From contig CAZKQB010000005.1 of NCBI GenBank assembly GCA_964554795.1, positions 32,493 to 96,492 on the forward strand: a DNA stretch of 64,000 bases. The letters run 5' to 3'. This document shows, piece after piece, positions 17,771-25,967 of the stretch (position 1 is the stretch's first letter; each line of letters opens with the position of its first letter). This stretch comes from SFHK01 sp964554795. GTDB taxonomy: Bacteria; Bacillota; Clostridia; Christensenellales; Aristaeellaceae. A program made the translations under genes and the position numbers. The notes beneath the pieces were generated by a model. It had not been told where the DNA came from. It did not search any database and saw nothing but the letters and a program-made list of their open reading frames with translations.

Positions 17771-17920
17771 GTGGCTCCTCCACTGTGTTTGTGTGTTTCA
17801 ATCCATTATAGCGCAGGTTGCCGTGAAAACGCAAGGCGTTTTTTATCAAAAGGCACTTTACAAGCGGAATGAAAAAGACTACAATGAATACAAAACCATA
17901 CATGCTGGAAGGAATAACGA

Positions 17921-18463
17921 ATGAAGAAGAAATATCATCGCCGGTCGCGCGGCGGATACAGCTGGATACGGGAGGAAAACGGCAGTCTGATACTGGCGCT
18001 GTTGATTGTTTTCGCGTTTCCGGTGGGATTGTATCTGATGTGGACGGACGATTGTGGCTGGCCCAAATGGTTGAAGGCCGCGGTTTCCGTTGCGTTTGTG
18101 GCGGTTATTACCTGTGCACTTGTGGTGCTGAAGCCGATTTCCTCTTATCAGGATGAAGGCGGCGTCGAGATTGTGGCGGAGCAGAACAACCGGAGGATGC
18201 TGGGTCCGCTGAAGCCCGCCGACGTGCCGGACACCGCTCAGCTGGTGATCGACGCGCAGGAAACCAGCTCACTGATTTCCGAGCCGACGCCCACGCCGCA
18301 GCCATACATGGTTTATTGCAACGACAATGGCTTGTACTACCACCTGGCAGGCTGCCGATACGTCTATGAAGGCAAGACTCCGCGTGTTACCCTGCAACAG
18401 GCCCTGCAGGCAGGAAAGAGTGCTTGCAAGCTTTGTAAGCCTCCGACGGAGGTAACGTACTAA
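17921..18463 (+). CDS. small membrane protein with extracellular Cys/His domain
   Basis: 180 residues. A basic N-terminus is followed by two hydrophobic segments (about residues 23-41 and 50-68), a Pro/Thr linker (SEPTPTPQPY) and a C-terminal domain with HLAGCRYV ... LQQALQAGKSACKLCKPP. The pattern H-x3-C followed by a CxxC-type pair suggests a small zinc site like those in Ada-type or excalibur-like wall modules. ATG is preceded by GGAAGGAA. It stands alone, with a strong hairpin after it. No function can be assigned. Confidence 0.7.
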   Translation: MKKKYHRRSRGGYSWIREENGSLILALLIVFAFPVGLYLMWTDDCGWPKWLKAAVSVAFVAVITCALVVLKPISSYQDEGGVEIVAEQNNRRMLGPLKPADVPDTAQLVIDAQETSSLISEPTPTPQPYMVYCNDNGLYYHLAGCRYVYEGKTPRVTLQQALQAGKSACKLCKPPTEVTY

Positions 18464-18468
18464 TTGAA

Positions 18469-18515
18469 GAAACGCCCGCGCACAGCTCTTTAAGAGCCAT
18501 GTGCACGGGCGTTTC
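18469..18515. terminator. bidirectional terminator
   Basis: GAAACGCCCG (18469-18478) pairs with CGGGCGTTTC (18506-18515), extended by an interrupted inner stem. A-rich and T-rich flanks on both strands suit both the small membrane protein gene (+) and the XpaC-like gene (-). Confidence 0.8.
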
Positions 18516-18523
18516 TTTGAAAG

Positions 18524-19471
18524 CTATCGTGTGAGGCCGTCCATCTGCATCATTTTTTCGAGCACCTTAATATCGCTGGTGATGTCGATGGCGTCGCTCT
18601 TGAACAGCATGTCGAGCTGCTTTTCGAACCCGGCGACAAGCTTGTCAAGAATACTCTCAATGCGCGCGCGGGAGGAAGCGATGTTTTCGCCGCTTGAGGG
18701 CTGATGCTCAAGCCGCGCGTACTGGCGCAGCAGCTTCAGCGTCGTGGGCAGGTAGTATTCCATGAAGGTCTGAATGTCCGCCTTGCGCTCAGGCTTTTGC
18801 TCTACCAGATGGAAGATGTTGGCAGTGATTTCCTCAATGCGGTCGATTTTGCGCGAGACCTCTTCGTCGTCGATGGCTACGTTCAGCGCGCGAATTTCCA
18901 GAATGATTTCGCGATATTCGTTTGCCTCGGTGTCAATCGGCGCTTCAGAGGGATGCGGCTTGGCAGCATCCGGTGCAGGCTTGCCCTCGCGGCGCAGAAT
19001 CAGCAGGCGTCGGCCTTCATCGATGTAGGCCTCGGCAGAGAGCATCCCCTTCTTTTTCATGCCGGCAATGTCACGGCGTAGCTGCTTTTCGCTGACGCCC
19101 ATTTCGCTCATCAGAGCGTCGAGGCTGTAGCTGGCACTGTCGCCAAGGCAGGCAGTATAATCGCCATACTTACCCTCGCGCCGACGCATCAGCCATGCGA
19201 CAGCAAGGAAGAGAGCCACCATGCCGCTCACAGGTAAAACAAACTTGAGCAGACTGCCGAAGATTTCGCCGACAGAGCCGCACAGCACGAGAATGGCCAG
19301 CAGATAAACCCAACGCATTGTCCGGTCGCTCAGGCGGAACATGCGGCGCGTCTTTTTTAGTAACTTGAATACGCCGATGATTCGGACGTAGGGAATCATC
19401 AGAAGAATGGCAATGCCGATCCAGTCGCCGTCGATGGAACTCGACGAACGGTTGCTTGTTTCAAATTTCAA
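18524..19471 (-). CDS. XpaC-like membrane protein
   Basis: 315 residues. The hydrophobic N-terminal third (about residues 17-92) has three membrane segments. A short winged-helix-like stretch (LDALMSEMGVSEKQLRRDIAGMKKKGML) follows. The C-terminal coiled region (NVAIDDEEVSRKIDRIEEITANIFHLVEQKPERKADIQTFM ... MDGL) matches the 5-bromo-4-chloroindolyl phosphate hydrolysis (XpaC) family, usually linked to TelA/toxic anion resistance genes. No telA is visible here. The start is TTG behind AGGAGGGA; no ATG fits. The family name derives from a reporter phenotype, and the molecular role is not established. Confidence 0.8.
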   Translation of the reverse strand: MKFETSNRSSSSIDGDWIGIAILLMIPYVRIIGVFKLLKKTRRMFRLSDRTMRWVYLLAILVLCGSVGEIFGSLLKFVLPVSGMVALFLAVAWLMRRREGKYGDYTACLGDSASYSLDALMSEMGVSEKQLRRDIAGMKKKGMLSAEAYIDEGRRLLILRREGKPAPDAAKPHPSEAPIDTEANEYREIILEIRALNVAIDDEEVSRKIDRIEEITANIFHLVEQKPERKADIQTFMEYYLPTTLKLLRQYARLEHQPSSGENIASSRARIESILDKLVAGFEKQLDMLFKSDAIDITSDIKVLEKMMQMDGLTR

Positions 19472-19562
19472 TATGGAGTCCCTCCTGTATCGCGCCCTTT
19501 CGACACTCGGGCAACTTCGTTTATTATAGCACGGATTTTGTGTGCGTGATATAAAGAATTTG

Positions 19563-21776
19563 TCAATTCAGAAGCGCAGTCCGCGTGCCGGAATACAGAA
19601 GCGCGAGCCGGTGAAGCGGGCGCGTCAGGCCAACGTAGAGTAGGCGGGCGTTCAGGTCATCATTAGGGTAGGCGGTTTCACTCGCGTCGGCGAAGATTAC
19701 GCCGTCGAACTCAAGTCCCTTTACGGCCGAAGCGGGTGCAACGTATACGCCGCCGGTGTACTCCGTATCCTCGGTGTTCAGTACGCGCGCATGCAGGTGG
19801 GAGGGGAGGCGCGCAACCAATGCGTCGGCGCGGGAGGCATAGCGCTCAATTACGCAGATCACGCGCATGCCGTCCTTCACCCAGCCATCGATCAGCTCGG
19901 CGATTCGCTGTGCCTGCTCGTCCTCGCTGGAAAACAGCAGGAAGACGGGCGCTTCGCCATGACGGATGACGGCGCGTGCCTCCGTCTGCCCGGCGACAGG
20001 GCGGTTGCGGGCGACGGTAAGGGCCGTATTCATGATTTCGACGGTGCTTCGATAGCTGGTAATCAGCTCGTGCCGCGTGCAGGCGCCCTTTAGAATGCCG
20101 TTCAGCTCGTCCCAGCTGTGCAGACCGCGCCAGCTGTGAATGCCCTGCATCAGGTCGCCAACGATGGTAAAGGTGGCTGCGGGCATCAGATCGGATAGAA
20201 GCGAAATTTCAAATGGGTTAAAGTCTTGAGCCTCATCGATAACCACGTGGCGCATGTCGATGTGCTTCAGCGGTAAAAGACGCATGGCGAGATATGCGAT
20301 GGGCGCAACATCCTCCGCTTCCAGTGGCTTTTTTGCGTTCATGCGTGAAAGCGTGCGCTCAGCGGCGGCACGGACGGTAGCGTCGCTCGCGTGCGTGAGC
20401 GCCTCCTCCCAGAAGGCGCGATACAGCGCCAGCGGCTCCGTGGAGGGAAAAGATGCAAGGGTAGTGCGAATAAACGGCTTTACCTCGTCGTCAATCTGCC
20501 GGATGCGTTCATCCCGGCTCTGATACAGTCGTGCGAGACGCACCTTCTGCTCGGCAGGGTCGGAAATCTGCTTGCGCAGCAGGGCGGCGCGGCGGTCGCA
20601 CTCGTTGCGAAACCAGCTTTGCAGGCGGCGTGCAGCGGCGCCGACGCGGTTTTTCAGCTGCTTTTCAAACTCCGAAACGCGGCGTGCCATTGGAAAGGGC
20701 GCCTCGTCCACGAGCAGGAAGCGGTCCAGCTCCTCCTTGCTGTATAGCTTCACGGGGCCAAATGAAATACCATCTTCAGGCGCGAAGCTCGTTTCATAGC
20801 GCCGGAAAAATTCTGTCAGCATGCGCTTTAGGTGCAGAGAGCCCTTGAAGCGGGCGATGGCTGCGAAGGTCTCGCGTTCCTTGGAGGGCAGACTGAGCAC
20901 AGCCTCCGTGCGGTCGGCGAGCTCCAGCTTTCCAAGGGATTTGCCCAGCAGATCGGTCATCAAAAGAGAAAATGTGGTTTGGTTGACACGTTCGACGCCT
21001 AGATCAGGAAGAACGCCGGCGATATAGTTTAGAAACAGTGGGTTGGGCGCAAGAATGAGCATGTTTTCCGGGCGCAGCTGATCGCGAAACGCGTACAGCA
21101 GGTAGGCGATGCGGTGCAGCGCAATGGTGGTTTTTCCGGAGCCGGCCACGCCCTGCACGATCAGCGACTGGCGCAGGGGATAGCGAATTACGTAGTTCTG
21201 CTCTGCCTGAATCGTGGTGACGATTTCCTTTAGCCGCTCGCCGTTCATGGCGTTCAGTGCCGATTGCAGGTAGGCATCCTGCGAAACGATATCCGTGTCG
21301 AAAATAGAAAGGAGTTCGCCGTCCAATATGTCAAACTGCCGCTTGAGCGTCAGCTCGCCCGATACTTCCCCGTCCGGCGCGGTGTATTCAACGTGGCCGA
21401 GCTGACCGGAATAATAGAGGTTAGCCAGCGGCGCGCGCCAGTCGATGACGACGCTTTCCAGTGAGGAGGAATCCATCACACCGTATTTTCCGATGTAATA
21501 TACGCACTCGTTCTTGCCGTGCTCGGTGAAATTGATGCGGGTAAAGTAGGGCTTGCGGCGCGCGAGCAGCATGTTCTTTTCCGTCTGCACAGCCTTTACA
21601 AACAGCATTTCGCGAATGGGCAGCTTGTCCGGGTCGAAGGCGCGGGCGTATTTCAGCTCAGCCTCGGCGGATTGCTTCTCGGTTTCTGCAAGCGCAAGCT
21701 CTGCGTCCACTGCCTTCAGTGTGTGGTTTAGGTGTTCCTTTTCTTCCCGATATGCAGGATGCGTGTATGCCGACAT
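19563..21776 (-). CDS. UvrD/Rep superfamily helicase, HelD-like
   Basis: 737 residues. An N-terminal coiled region (EEKEHLNHTLKAVDAELALAETE) precedes the SF1 motor. Motif I is SLIVQGVAGSGKTTIALHRIAYLLY, motif II is HVVIDEAQDFNPFEISLL, motif III is FTIVGDLMQGIHSWRG, and motif VI-type residues are in LLYVGLTRPLHRLALLY. The coiled N-terminus with CVYYIGKYGV...VIDWRAPLANLYY is typical of HelD proteins, which recycle stalled RNA polymerase. ATG 21776 follows AGGAGG; a longer frame upstream has no ribosome site. HelD versus another UvrD-like protein is the only doubt. Confidence 0.85.
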   Translation of the reverse strand: MSAYTHPAYREEKEHLNHTLKAVDAELALAETEKQSAEAELKYARAFDPDKLPIREMLFVKAVQTEKNMLLARRKPYFTRINFTEHGKNECVYYIGKYGVMDSSSLESVVIDWRAPLANLYYSGQLGHVEYTAPDGEVSGELTLKRQFDILDGELLSIFDTDIVSQDAYLQSALNAMNGERLKEIVTTIQAEQNYVIRYPLRQSLIVQGVAGSGKTTIALHRIAYLLYAFRDQLRPENMLILAPNPLFLNYIAGVLPDLGVERVNQTTFSLLMTDLLGKSLGKLELADRTEAVLSLPSKERETFAAIARFKGSLHLKRMLTEFFRRYETSFAPEDGISFGPVKLYSKEELDRFLLVDEAPFPMARRVSEFEKQLKNRVGAAARRLQSWFRNECDRRAALLRKQISDPAEQKVRLARLYQSRDERIRQIDDEVKPFIRTTLASFPSTEPLALYRAFWEEALTHASDATVRAAAERTLSRMNAKKPLEAEDVAPIAYLAMRLLPLKHIDMRHVVIDEAQDFNPFEISLLSDLMPAATFTIVGDLMQGIHSWRGLHSWDELNGILKGACTRHELITSYRSTVEIMNTALTVARNRPVAGQTEARAVIRHGEAPVFLLFSSEDEQAQRIAELIDGWVKDGMRVICVIERYASRADALVARLPSHLHARVLNTEDTEYTGGVYVAPASAVKGLEFDGVIFADASETAYPNDDLNARLLYVGLTRPLHRLALLYSGTRTALLN

Positions 21777-21807
21777 GGTGCCACCTCCTGATGTGTCGTG
21801 AATGCTT

Positions 21808-21836
21808 ATTATACCGAAACATGGCGCAAAAGGCAA
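21808..21836 (-). promoter_or_regulatory. promoter of the HelD-like gene
   Basis: Minus-strand TTGCCT (21831-21836) and TATAAT (21808-21813) with a 17-base spacer, just upstream of the ribosome site. Confidence 0.6.
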
Positions 21837-21874
21837 GAAAATTTTCGATGGAATGTGGGCTACACAAAGCAAAA

Positions 21875-21900
21875 CCTCCGGCGCAGGACTGCGCCGGAGG
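21875..21900 (-). terminator. terminator of the large wall-protein gene
   Basis: A perfect 11-bp GC-rich stem with a 4-base loop is followed on the minus strand by TTTTGCTTTG. It lies 15 bases after the stop of the gene ending at 21915. Confidence 0.9.
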
Positions 21901-21914
21901 CGGAAAGCAGGGGA

Positions 21915-24900
21915 TTACCAGTTGGAATACAGACCGGATAGGATGGCTTCGTAGGTTTCCTCGTCGATGGTGCCGATGAAATTGCCCTCGTCGTCGAAGA
22001 TGGATTCCAGCATAACGCCCTCGTTTTCTTCATACCAGAGCTGGAAGTCGCGGATGGCATTGAGCACGTTTTCATCCGTAAGGTCGGCTGTGGCAAGCTC
22101 GGAATCCAGCCAGCCGCCGTCTACGAGCGCCTTCACGAAGGTCTTCACGCTCTTCTGATCCTGCATCCATTCGTCGGTGTACGGCGTCGGCTCAGGCGTG
22201 GGTTCTTCCGTCGGCTCAGGCGTGGGTTCTTCCGTCGGCTCAGGCGTGGGTTCTTCCGTCGGTTCAGGTGTGGGCTCCTCCGTCGGTTCAGGCGTAGGCT
22301 CCTCTGTGGGCTCTGCAGTGGGAAGAACAAGCTCGAAGTCCGAGTAGCGGGCATAAGCCTCAAGGCCGTTGCTTTCGTTGCGAACGCGAATCCAGTTCAT
22401 GCCCTCTGCGACCAGACGTACGCTTGCGCCATTCGGGAGATTCGCGGTGCGGCCGTCATCCATGTATACGGTCGTTTCTGCAGCGATTACGCGAACGGTC
22501 AGGTTCTCGGAAGAAACGTCCAGATATTCCTCGGTCAGGTACTCCGGCACTGGTTCGGGTGTGGGCTCCTCCGTCGGTTCAGGCGTAGGCTCCTCTGTGG
22601 GCTCTGCAGTGGGAAGAACAAGCTCGAAGTCCGAGTAGCGGGCATAAGCCTCAAGGCCGTTGCTTTCGTTGCGAACGCGAATCCAGTTCATGCCCTCTGC
22701 GACCAGACGTACGCTTGCGCCATTCGGGAGATTCGCGGTGCGGCCGTCATCCATGTATACGGTCGTTTCTGCAGCGATTACGCGAACGGTCAGGTTCTCG
22801 GAAGAAACGTCCAGATACTCCTCGGTCAGGTACTCCGGCGTCGGTTCGTCCGTCGGCTCCATGGTGGGCTCATCGGTCGGCTCCGCGGTGGAGGAGAGGA
22901 TTTCGAAGTCAGCGGCCATTGCGTAAGCCTCTGCGCCGTTTGCTTCATTGCGGATGCGAATCCAATCCTGTCCGACGGCGATCAGCGAGAACTCGGCGTC
23001 CTGAGAAAGCGTGTAGCGGGTTCCATCTGCCATATAAATGGTCGTCTCAGAAACCGTCACGCGCACGCGCTGGCCCTCGGAGGCGTCCGAATAATCCTCC
23101 GTCAGATATGCGGGCACGGGCGTAGGATCGGTCGTCGGTTCGGTTGTCGGTTCGTCGGTTGGCACTTCACTGGGAATTTCCAGCACAAAGTCCTCCATCC
23201 GTGCATAGGCGACGAGACCGTCTGCCTCGCTGCGCACCTGAAGCCAGCGGCTGCCTTGCGCGATCAGGCGCAGAGCGGTACCCTGCGGAAGAGTCGCCGT
23301 GCGGCCATCGGAAAGATACACGGTCGTCTGCTCGGCGGATACGCGCACGGTAAACTCACCGTCTGTGTCGGTGTAGACGTCGTCTAGATAGTCAGGCTGG
23401 GTGTCCTTTGTGGGCTCAGCTGTTGGCTCGGTCGTCGGCTCGGCTGCGGCCGTCTCGGCAGGAACGACCAGCTCGAAGTCGGCGGCGAGCGCATAGGCGG
23501 TCATGTTGTTCTTTTCATTGAGCAACTCGATCCATTCGCCGCCCTGCGCGATCAGGCGGGCGACAAAGCCCTTCTTCAGCTGCATGCTGTTGGCGGAATT
23601 GACGTCGGGCGCGTCGATATAGATGGTGGTTTTGTCAACCGCGACGCGAACGTATTGCGTGCCATCTACGTCGACAAACGAAATCGGCTCGTCGGTGGGC
23701 TCGGTTGTCGGTTCGCTCGTCGGTTCGGTTGTGGGCGCTTCGGTCGGGCCGGACGACCTGCGCAAGCCGCTCAGGGGCGTATAGCCGAAAGCCCCCTTGG
23801 AATTGCGAACATAGCCCCACTCGCCGTTTTCGGCCACGAGCGTCATGGAAGCGCCGTTGGCGACCGCGCCGATGGCCAACTGCGCATCCTCCTTCGGCTG
23901 CGAGTAGATGGTCAGGCGATCAACGATTACGACCACGGTTTCCTCGGGATCAAGAGCGACGAACGGCTCTACGGTCGGCCCCGGATCGGCGGTTGCGGTA
24001 GGCTGGGCGGTTGCCTGCGGCTTGGCATAGCTCTCGTCCAGCAGGTAATCCTTGGTGTTTTCGTCGGCTAAGCCGGTCACGTTCAGAATCTGCGCGCCTT
24101 CAACCTGGTTGACATAGGTCTGGAAGGCGGAAACGGCATCCTTTGTCTTCTGTCCATATACGCCATCGGCTTCCCCGGAGGCTAGCCAGCCGCGCTCAAT
24201 CAGCGCGTTTTGCAGCGCGAGGATGTCCTCCTTCGGGGAATCGGGCGTGGTGCCGTTCTGATCCTCAGGCTCGTCGCCGCTGAATACGTCTTCCACATTC
24301 TGTGCCTGCGTGTAGCCGGTTTCGCCGGCATCGTTGACAAGCATGACCCAGCTCTCGTTTTCGGCAACCTTGCGGAAGCGCATATTCTTGCTTACGCGGC
24401 CCTTGATGACGGCGTTGTCGCTGGCGCGCTCGTAGACGTAGGCCTGTTCCGCGACGATCTTGACCAGAATCGGCTCGTCGAGCGTGGTTAGCAGGTCGGT
24501 TTCGTCGTGCGGGTCGACGGTAGGCGCAGCCGTCGGAAGTTCGGTGGGCTTCGCGGTTTCCTTCGGCTTGGCGAAGCGCTCGTAGCCGAGCAGCAACTGC
24601 GTGTTTGCGTCGGCCAGGCCGTTCACCGTCAGAAGCGATGAGGCGGTGGACACGTTCACGTAGTTCTGGAAGGCCATAACTGCGTTGTAGGTTGCGTTGT
24701 CATACTTGCCGTTGGCCTCGCCGTCCAGCCAGCCCATGGCGATGAGCTTCAACTGCAATTCGCGAATGCGTACGGCGGAGGATTCGGTGTTGATGGTGGC
24801 GTTTTCCGGCTCAGCTGTTGCACTGGGGCTGGGATTAACGGCAATCGCATAGTTGTCCAGATAGTTGAAGGTCTTGGGCCCGCAGATACCGTCCACGGAC

Positions 24901-25952
24901 AGCCCCGCCTTGTAGTTCTTGTTCATGTAGGTCTGGAAGGCCTTCACGGCGGCGACGGTGTCGGTATCATAGTTGCCCGACGGCTCATCGGCGTTCAGCC
25001 AGCCAAGCTCGATCAGCTGCCACTGCAGGCTGGTGATTTCTGCACGCGAGGAATTTTTGTTTACGGTGCGGCGATCCGGCACCGGAGTGGGCGTCGCGGT
25101 AACGGTGGTTACGGACTGTCCCCACGAATTGTCGATATCGTCCTGTATGCCGGCCCACGGGTTATAAACGGTGCTCGTGGGGCGAACCGTGGCCTTCGCA
25201 GTGGGCATGCTTTCGCCAGGCTCCTGCGACATCCAGTCGTTGTGAATCGGATCAATGGGCTCGAACGGATCGCCCGTGGTATAGGGCGTGGCAGAGGGCG
25301 ACGTCTGCGGGTTATAGGTCGGCTCGTTGGTCACCAGTGCCAGCGGTGTGTCGCTAACGGTGCGGTCGGGCGTAGAGGTTGCGCAGGCGCGGATTGCGAC
25401 AATCACACCCACGACGATCAGCACGACGGCGATGCACATCACGATCAGTACCGTGGGCAGGCGCTTCAGCAGACCGTCTTCCTCGCCGTAGTCTCCTTCA
25501 TCCGTCGGGACGGGCGCGGGCGCTTCCGCAGCCTTGACCTTGCGCTCAATAAAATAGCCCGTTCCGTTCATGCGCACAAAGATGTATTTGCGGTTTGCAT
25601 CCTCGCTGTTTTCGGCGTTCAGGCGCATACGCTCCAGTGCCTCGCTGAAGGATGCTTCGTGACCGGGCAACGGCTCTACAGAGCCGTCCGCACTGCGGGC
25701 GGCGTCCTCAGGTGGGAAAAATTCGCGCATGCGGCGGCGAACGTTCTTTTTCAGATCCAGCACATTGTATACGATGCCGGTCTCATCCTGGCCGCGAGCG
25801 CGGCCGATGAGAAAGCGGTCGGCAATGACCGTTCCGGGCGGCAGGTAGTCCGCATCCTGGGGCGTGTTCTGCTCATAGCCGCAGTGCGGACAAACGGACG
25901 CGCCGTTCAGTTCATAAAAGCAGTTCATGCAAAGGCGGGTGTAGTCTTCCAT
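21915..25952 (-). CDS. membrane-anchored wall protein with zinc ribbon, kinase-like fragment, PG-binding and SH3 repeats
   Basis: 1345 residues. Residues 8-23 hold a CxxC/CxxC zinc ribbon. Residues about 37-90 (LPPGTVIADRFLIGRARGQD ... REFFPPED) resemble the start of a bacterial Ser/Thr kinase N-lobe, but the glycine loop is degenerate, the lysine is absent and no C-lobe follows. One membrane helix is at about 170-192. Outside are three peptidoglycan-binding-1-like repeats (around 300, 385 and 575, each with the LQ..L...GWL...G.Y...T..AV.AFQ pattern), about seven SH3-like repeats separated by PT-rich linkers, a PTPEPTEE tract and a last PG-binding-like segment. It probably links a cytoplasmic signal to the wall. 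It starts 15 bases after the HAD-Tmk gene. Confidence 0.8.
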   Translation of the reverse strand: MEDYTRLCMNCFYELNGASVCPHCGYEQNTPQDADYLPPGTVIADRFLIGRARGQDETGIVYNVLDLKKNVRRRMREFFPPEDAARSADGSVEPLPGHEASFSEALERMRLNAENSEDANRKYIFVRMNGTGYFIERKVKAAEAPAPVPTDEGDYGEEDGLLKRLPTVLIVMCIAVVLIVVGVIVAIRACATSTPDRTVSDTPLALVTNEPTYNPQTSPSATPYTTGDPFEPIDPIHNDWMSQEPGESMPTAKATVRPTSTVYNPWAGIQDDIDNSWGQSVTTVTATPTPVPDRRTVNKNSSRAEITSLQWQLIELGWLNADEPSGNYDTDTVAAVKAFQTYMNKNYKAGLSVDGICGPKTFNYLDNYAIAVNPSPSATAEPENATINTESSAVRIRELQLKLIAMGWLDGEANGKYDNATYNAVMAFQNYVNVSTASSLLTVNGLADANTQLLLGYERFAKPKETAKPTELPTAAPTVDPHDETDLLTTLDEPILVKIVAEQAYVYERASDNAVIKGRVSKNMRFRKVAENESWVMLVNDAGETGYTQAQNVEDVFSGDEPEDQNGTTPDSPKEDILALQNALIERGWLASGEADGVYGQKTKDAVSAFQTYVNQVEGAQILNVTGLADENTKDYLLDESYAKPQATAQPTATADPGPTVEPFVALDPEETVVVIVDRLTIYSQPKEDAQLAIGAVANGASMTLVAENGEWGYVRNSKGAFGYTPLSGLRRSSGPTEAPTTEPTSEPTTEPTDEPISFVDVDGTQYVRVAVDKTTIYIDAPDVNSANSMQLKKGFVARLIAQGGEWIELLNEKNNMTAYALAADFELVVPAETAAAEPTTEPTAEPTKDTQPDYLDDVYTDTDGEFTVRVSAEQTTVYLSDGRTATLPQGTALRLIAQGSRWLQVRSEADGLVAYARMEDFVLEIPSEVPTDEPTTEPTTDPTPVPAYLTEDYSDASEGQRVRVTVSETTIYMADGTRYTLSQDAEFSLIAVGQDWIRIRNEANGAEAYAMAADFEILSSTAEPTDEPTMEPTDEPTPEYLTEEYLDVSSENLTVRVIAAETTVYMDDGRTANLPNGASVRLVAEGMNWIRVRNESNGLEAYARYSDFELVLPTAEPTEEPTPEPTEEPTPEPVPEYLTEEYLDVSSENLTVRVIAAETTVYMDDGRTANLPNGASVRLVAEGMNWIRVRNESNGLEAYARYSDFELVLPTAEPTEEPTPEPTEEPTPEPTEEPTPEPTEEPTPEPTEEPTPEPTPYTDEWMQDQKSVKTFVKALVDGGWLDSELATADLTDENVLNAIRDFQLWYEENEGVMLESIFDDEGNFIGTIDEETYEAILSGLYSNW
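22261..22840. repeat. two near-identical 291-bp tandem units
   Basis: The sequence 22261-22550 recurs at 22552-22840 with only a few differences seen by eye. Each unit encodes one SH3-like module plus its PT-rich linker (97 codons). Next to it, 22180-22310 holds a run of about 24-base units encoding PTPEPTEE. Recent duplication and possible length variation are implied. Confidence 0.9.
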
Positions 25953-25967
25953 TATGATCCCTCCGAA

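Noticed and set aside
17869..18156. Small plus-strand frame starting at 17869
   Set aside because: It overlaps the better-supported small membrane protein in another frame and reads as a low-quality translation.
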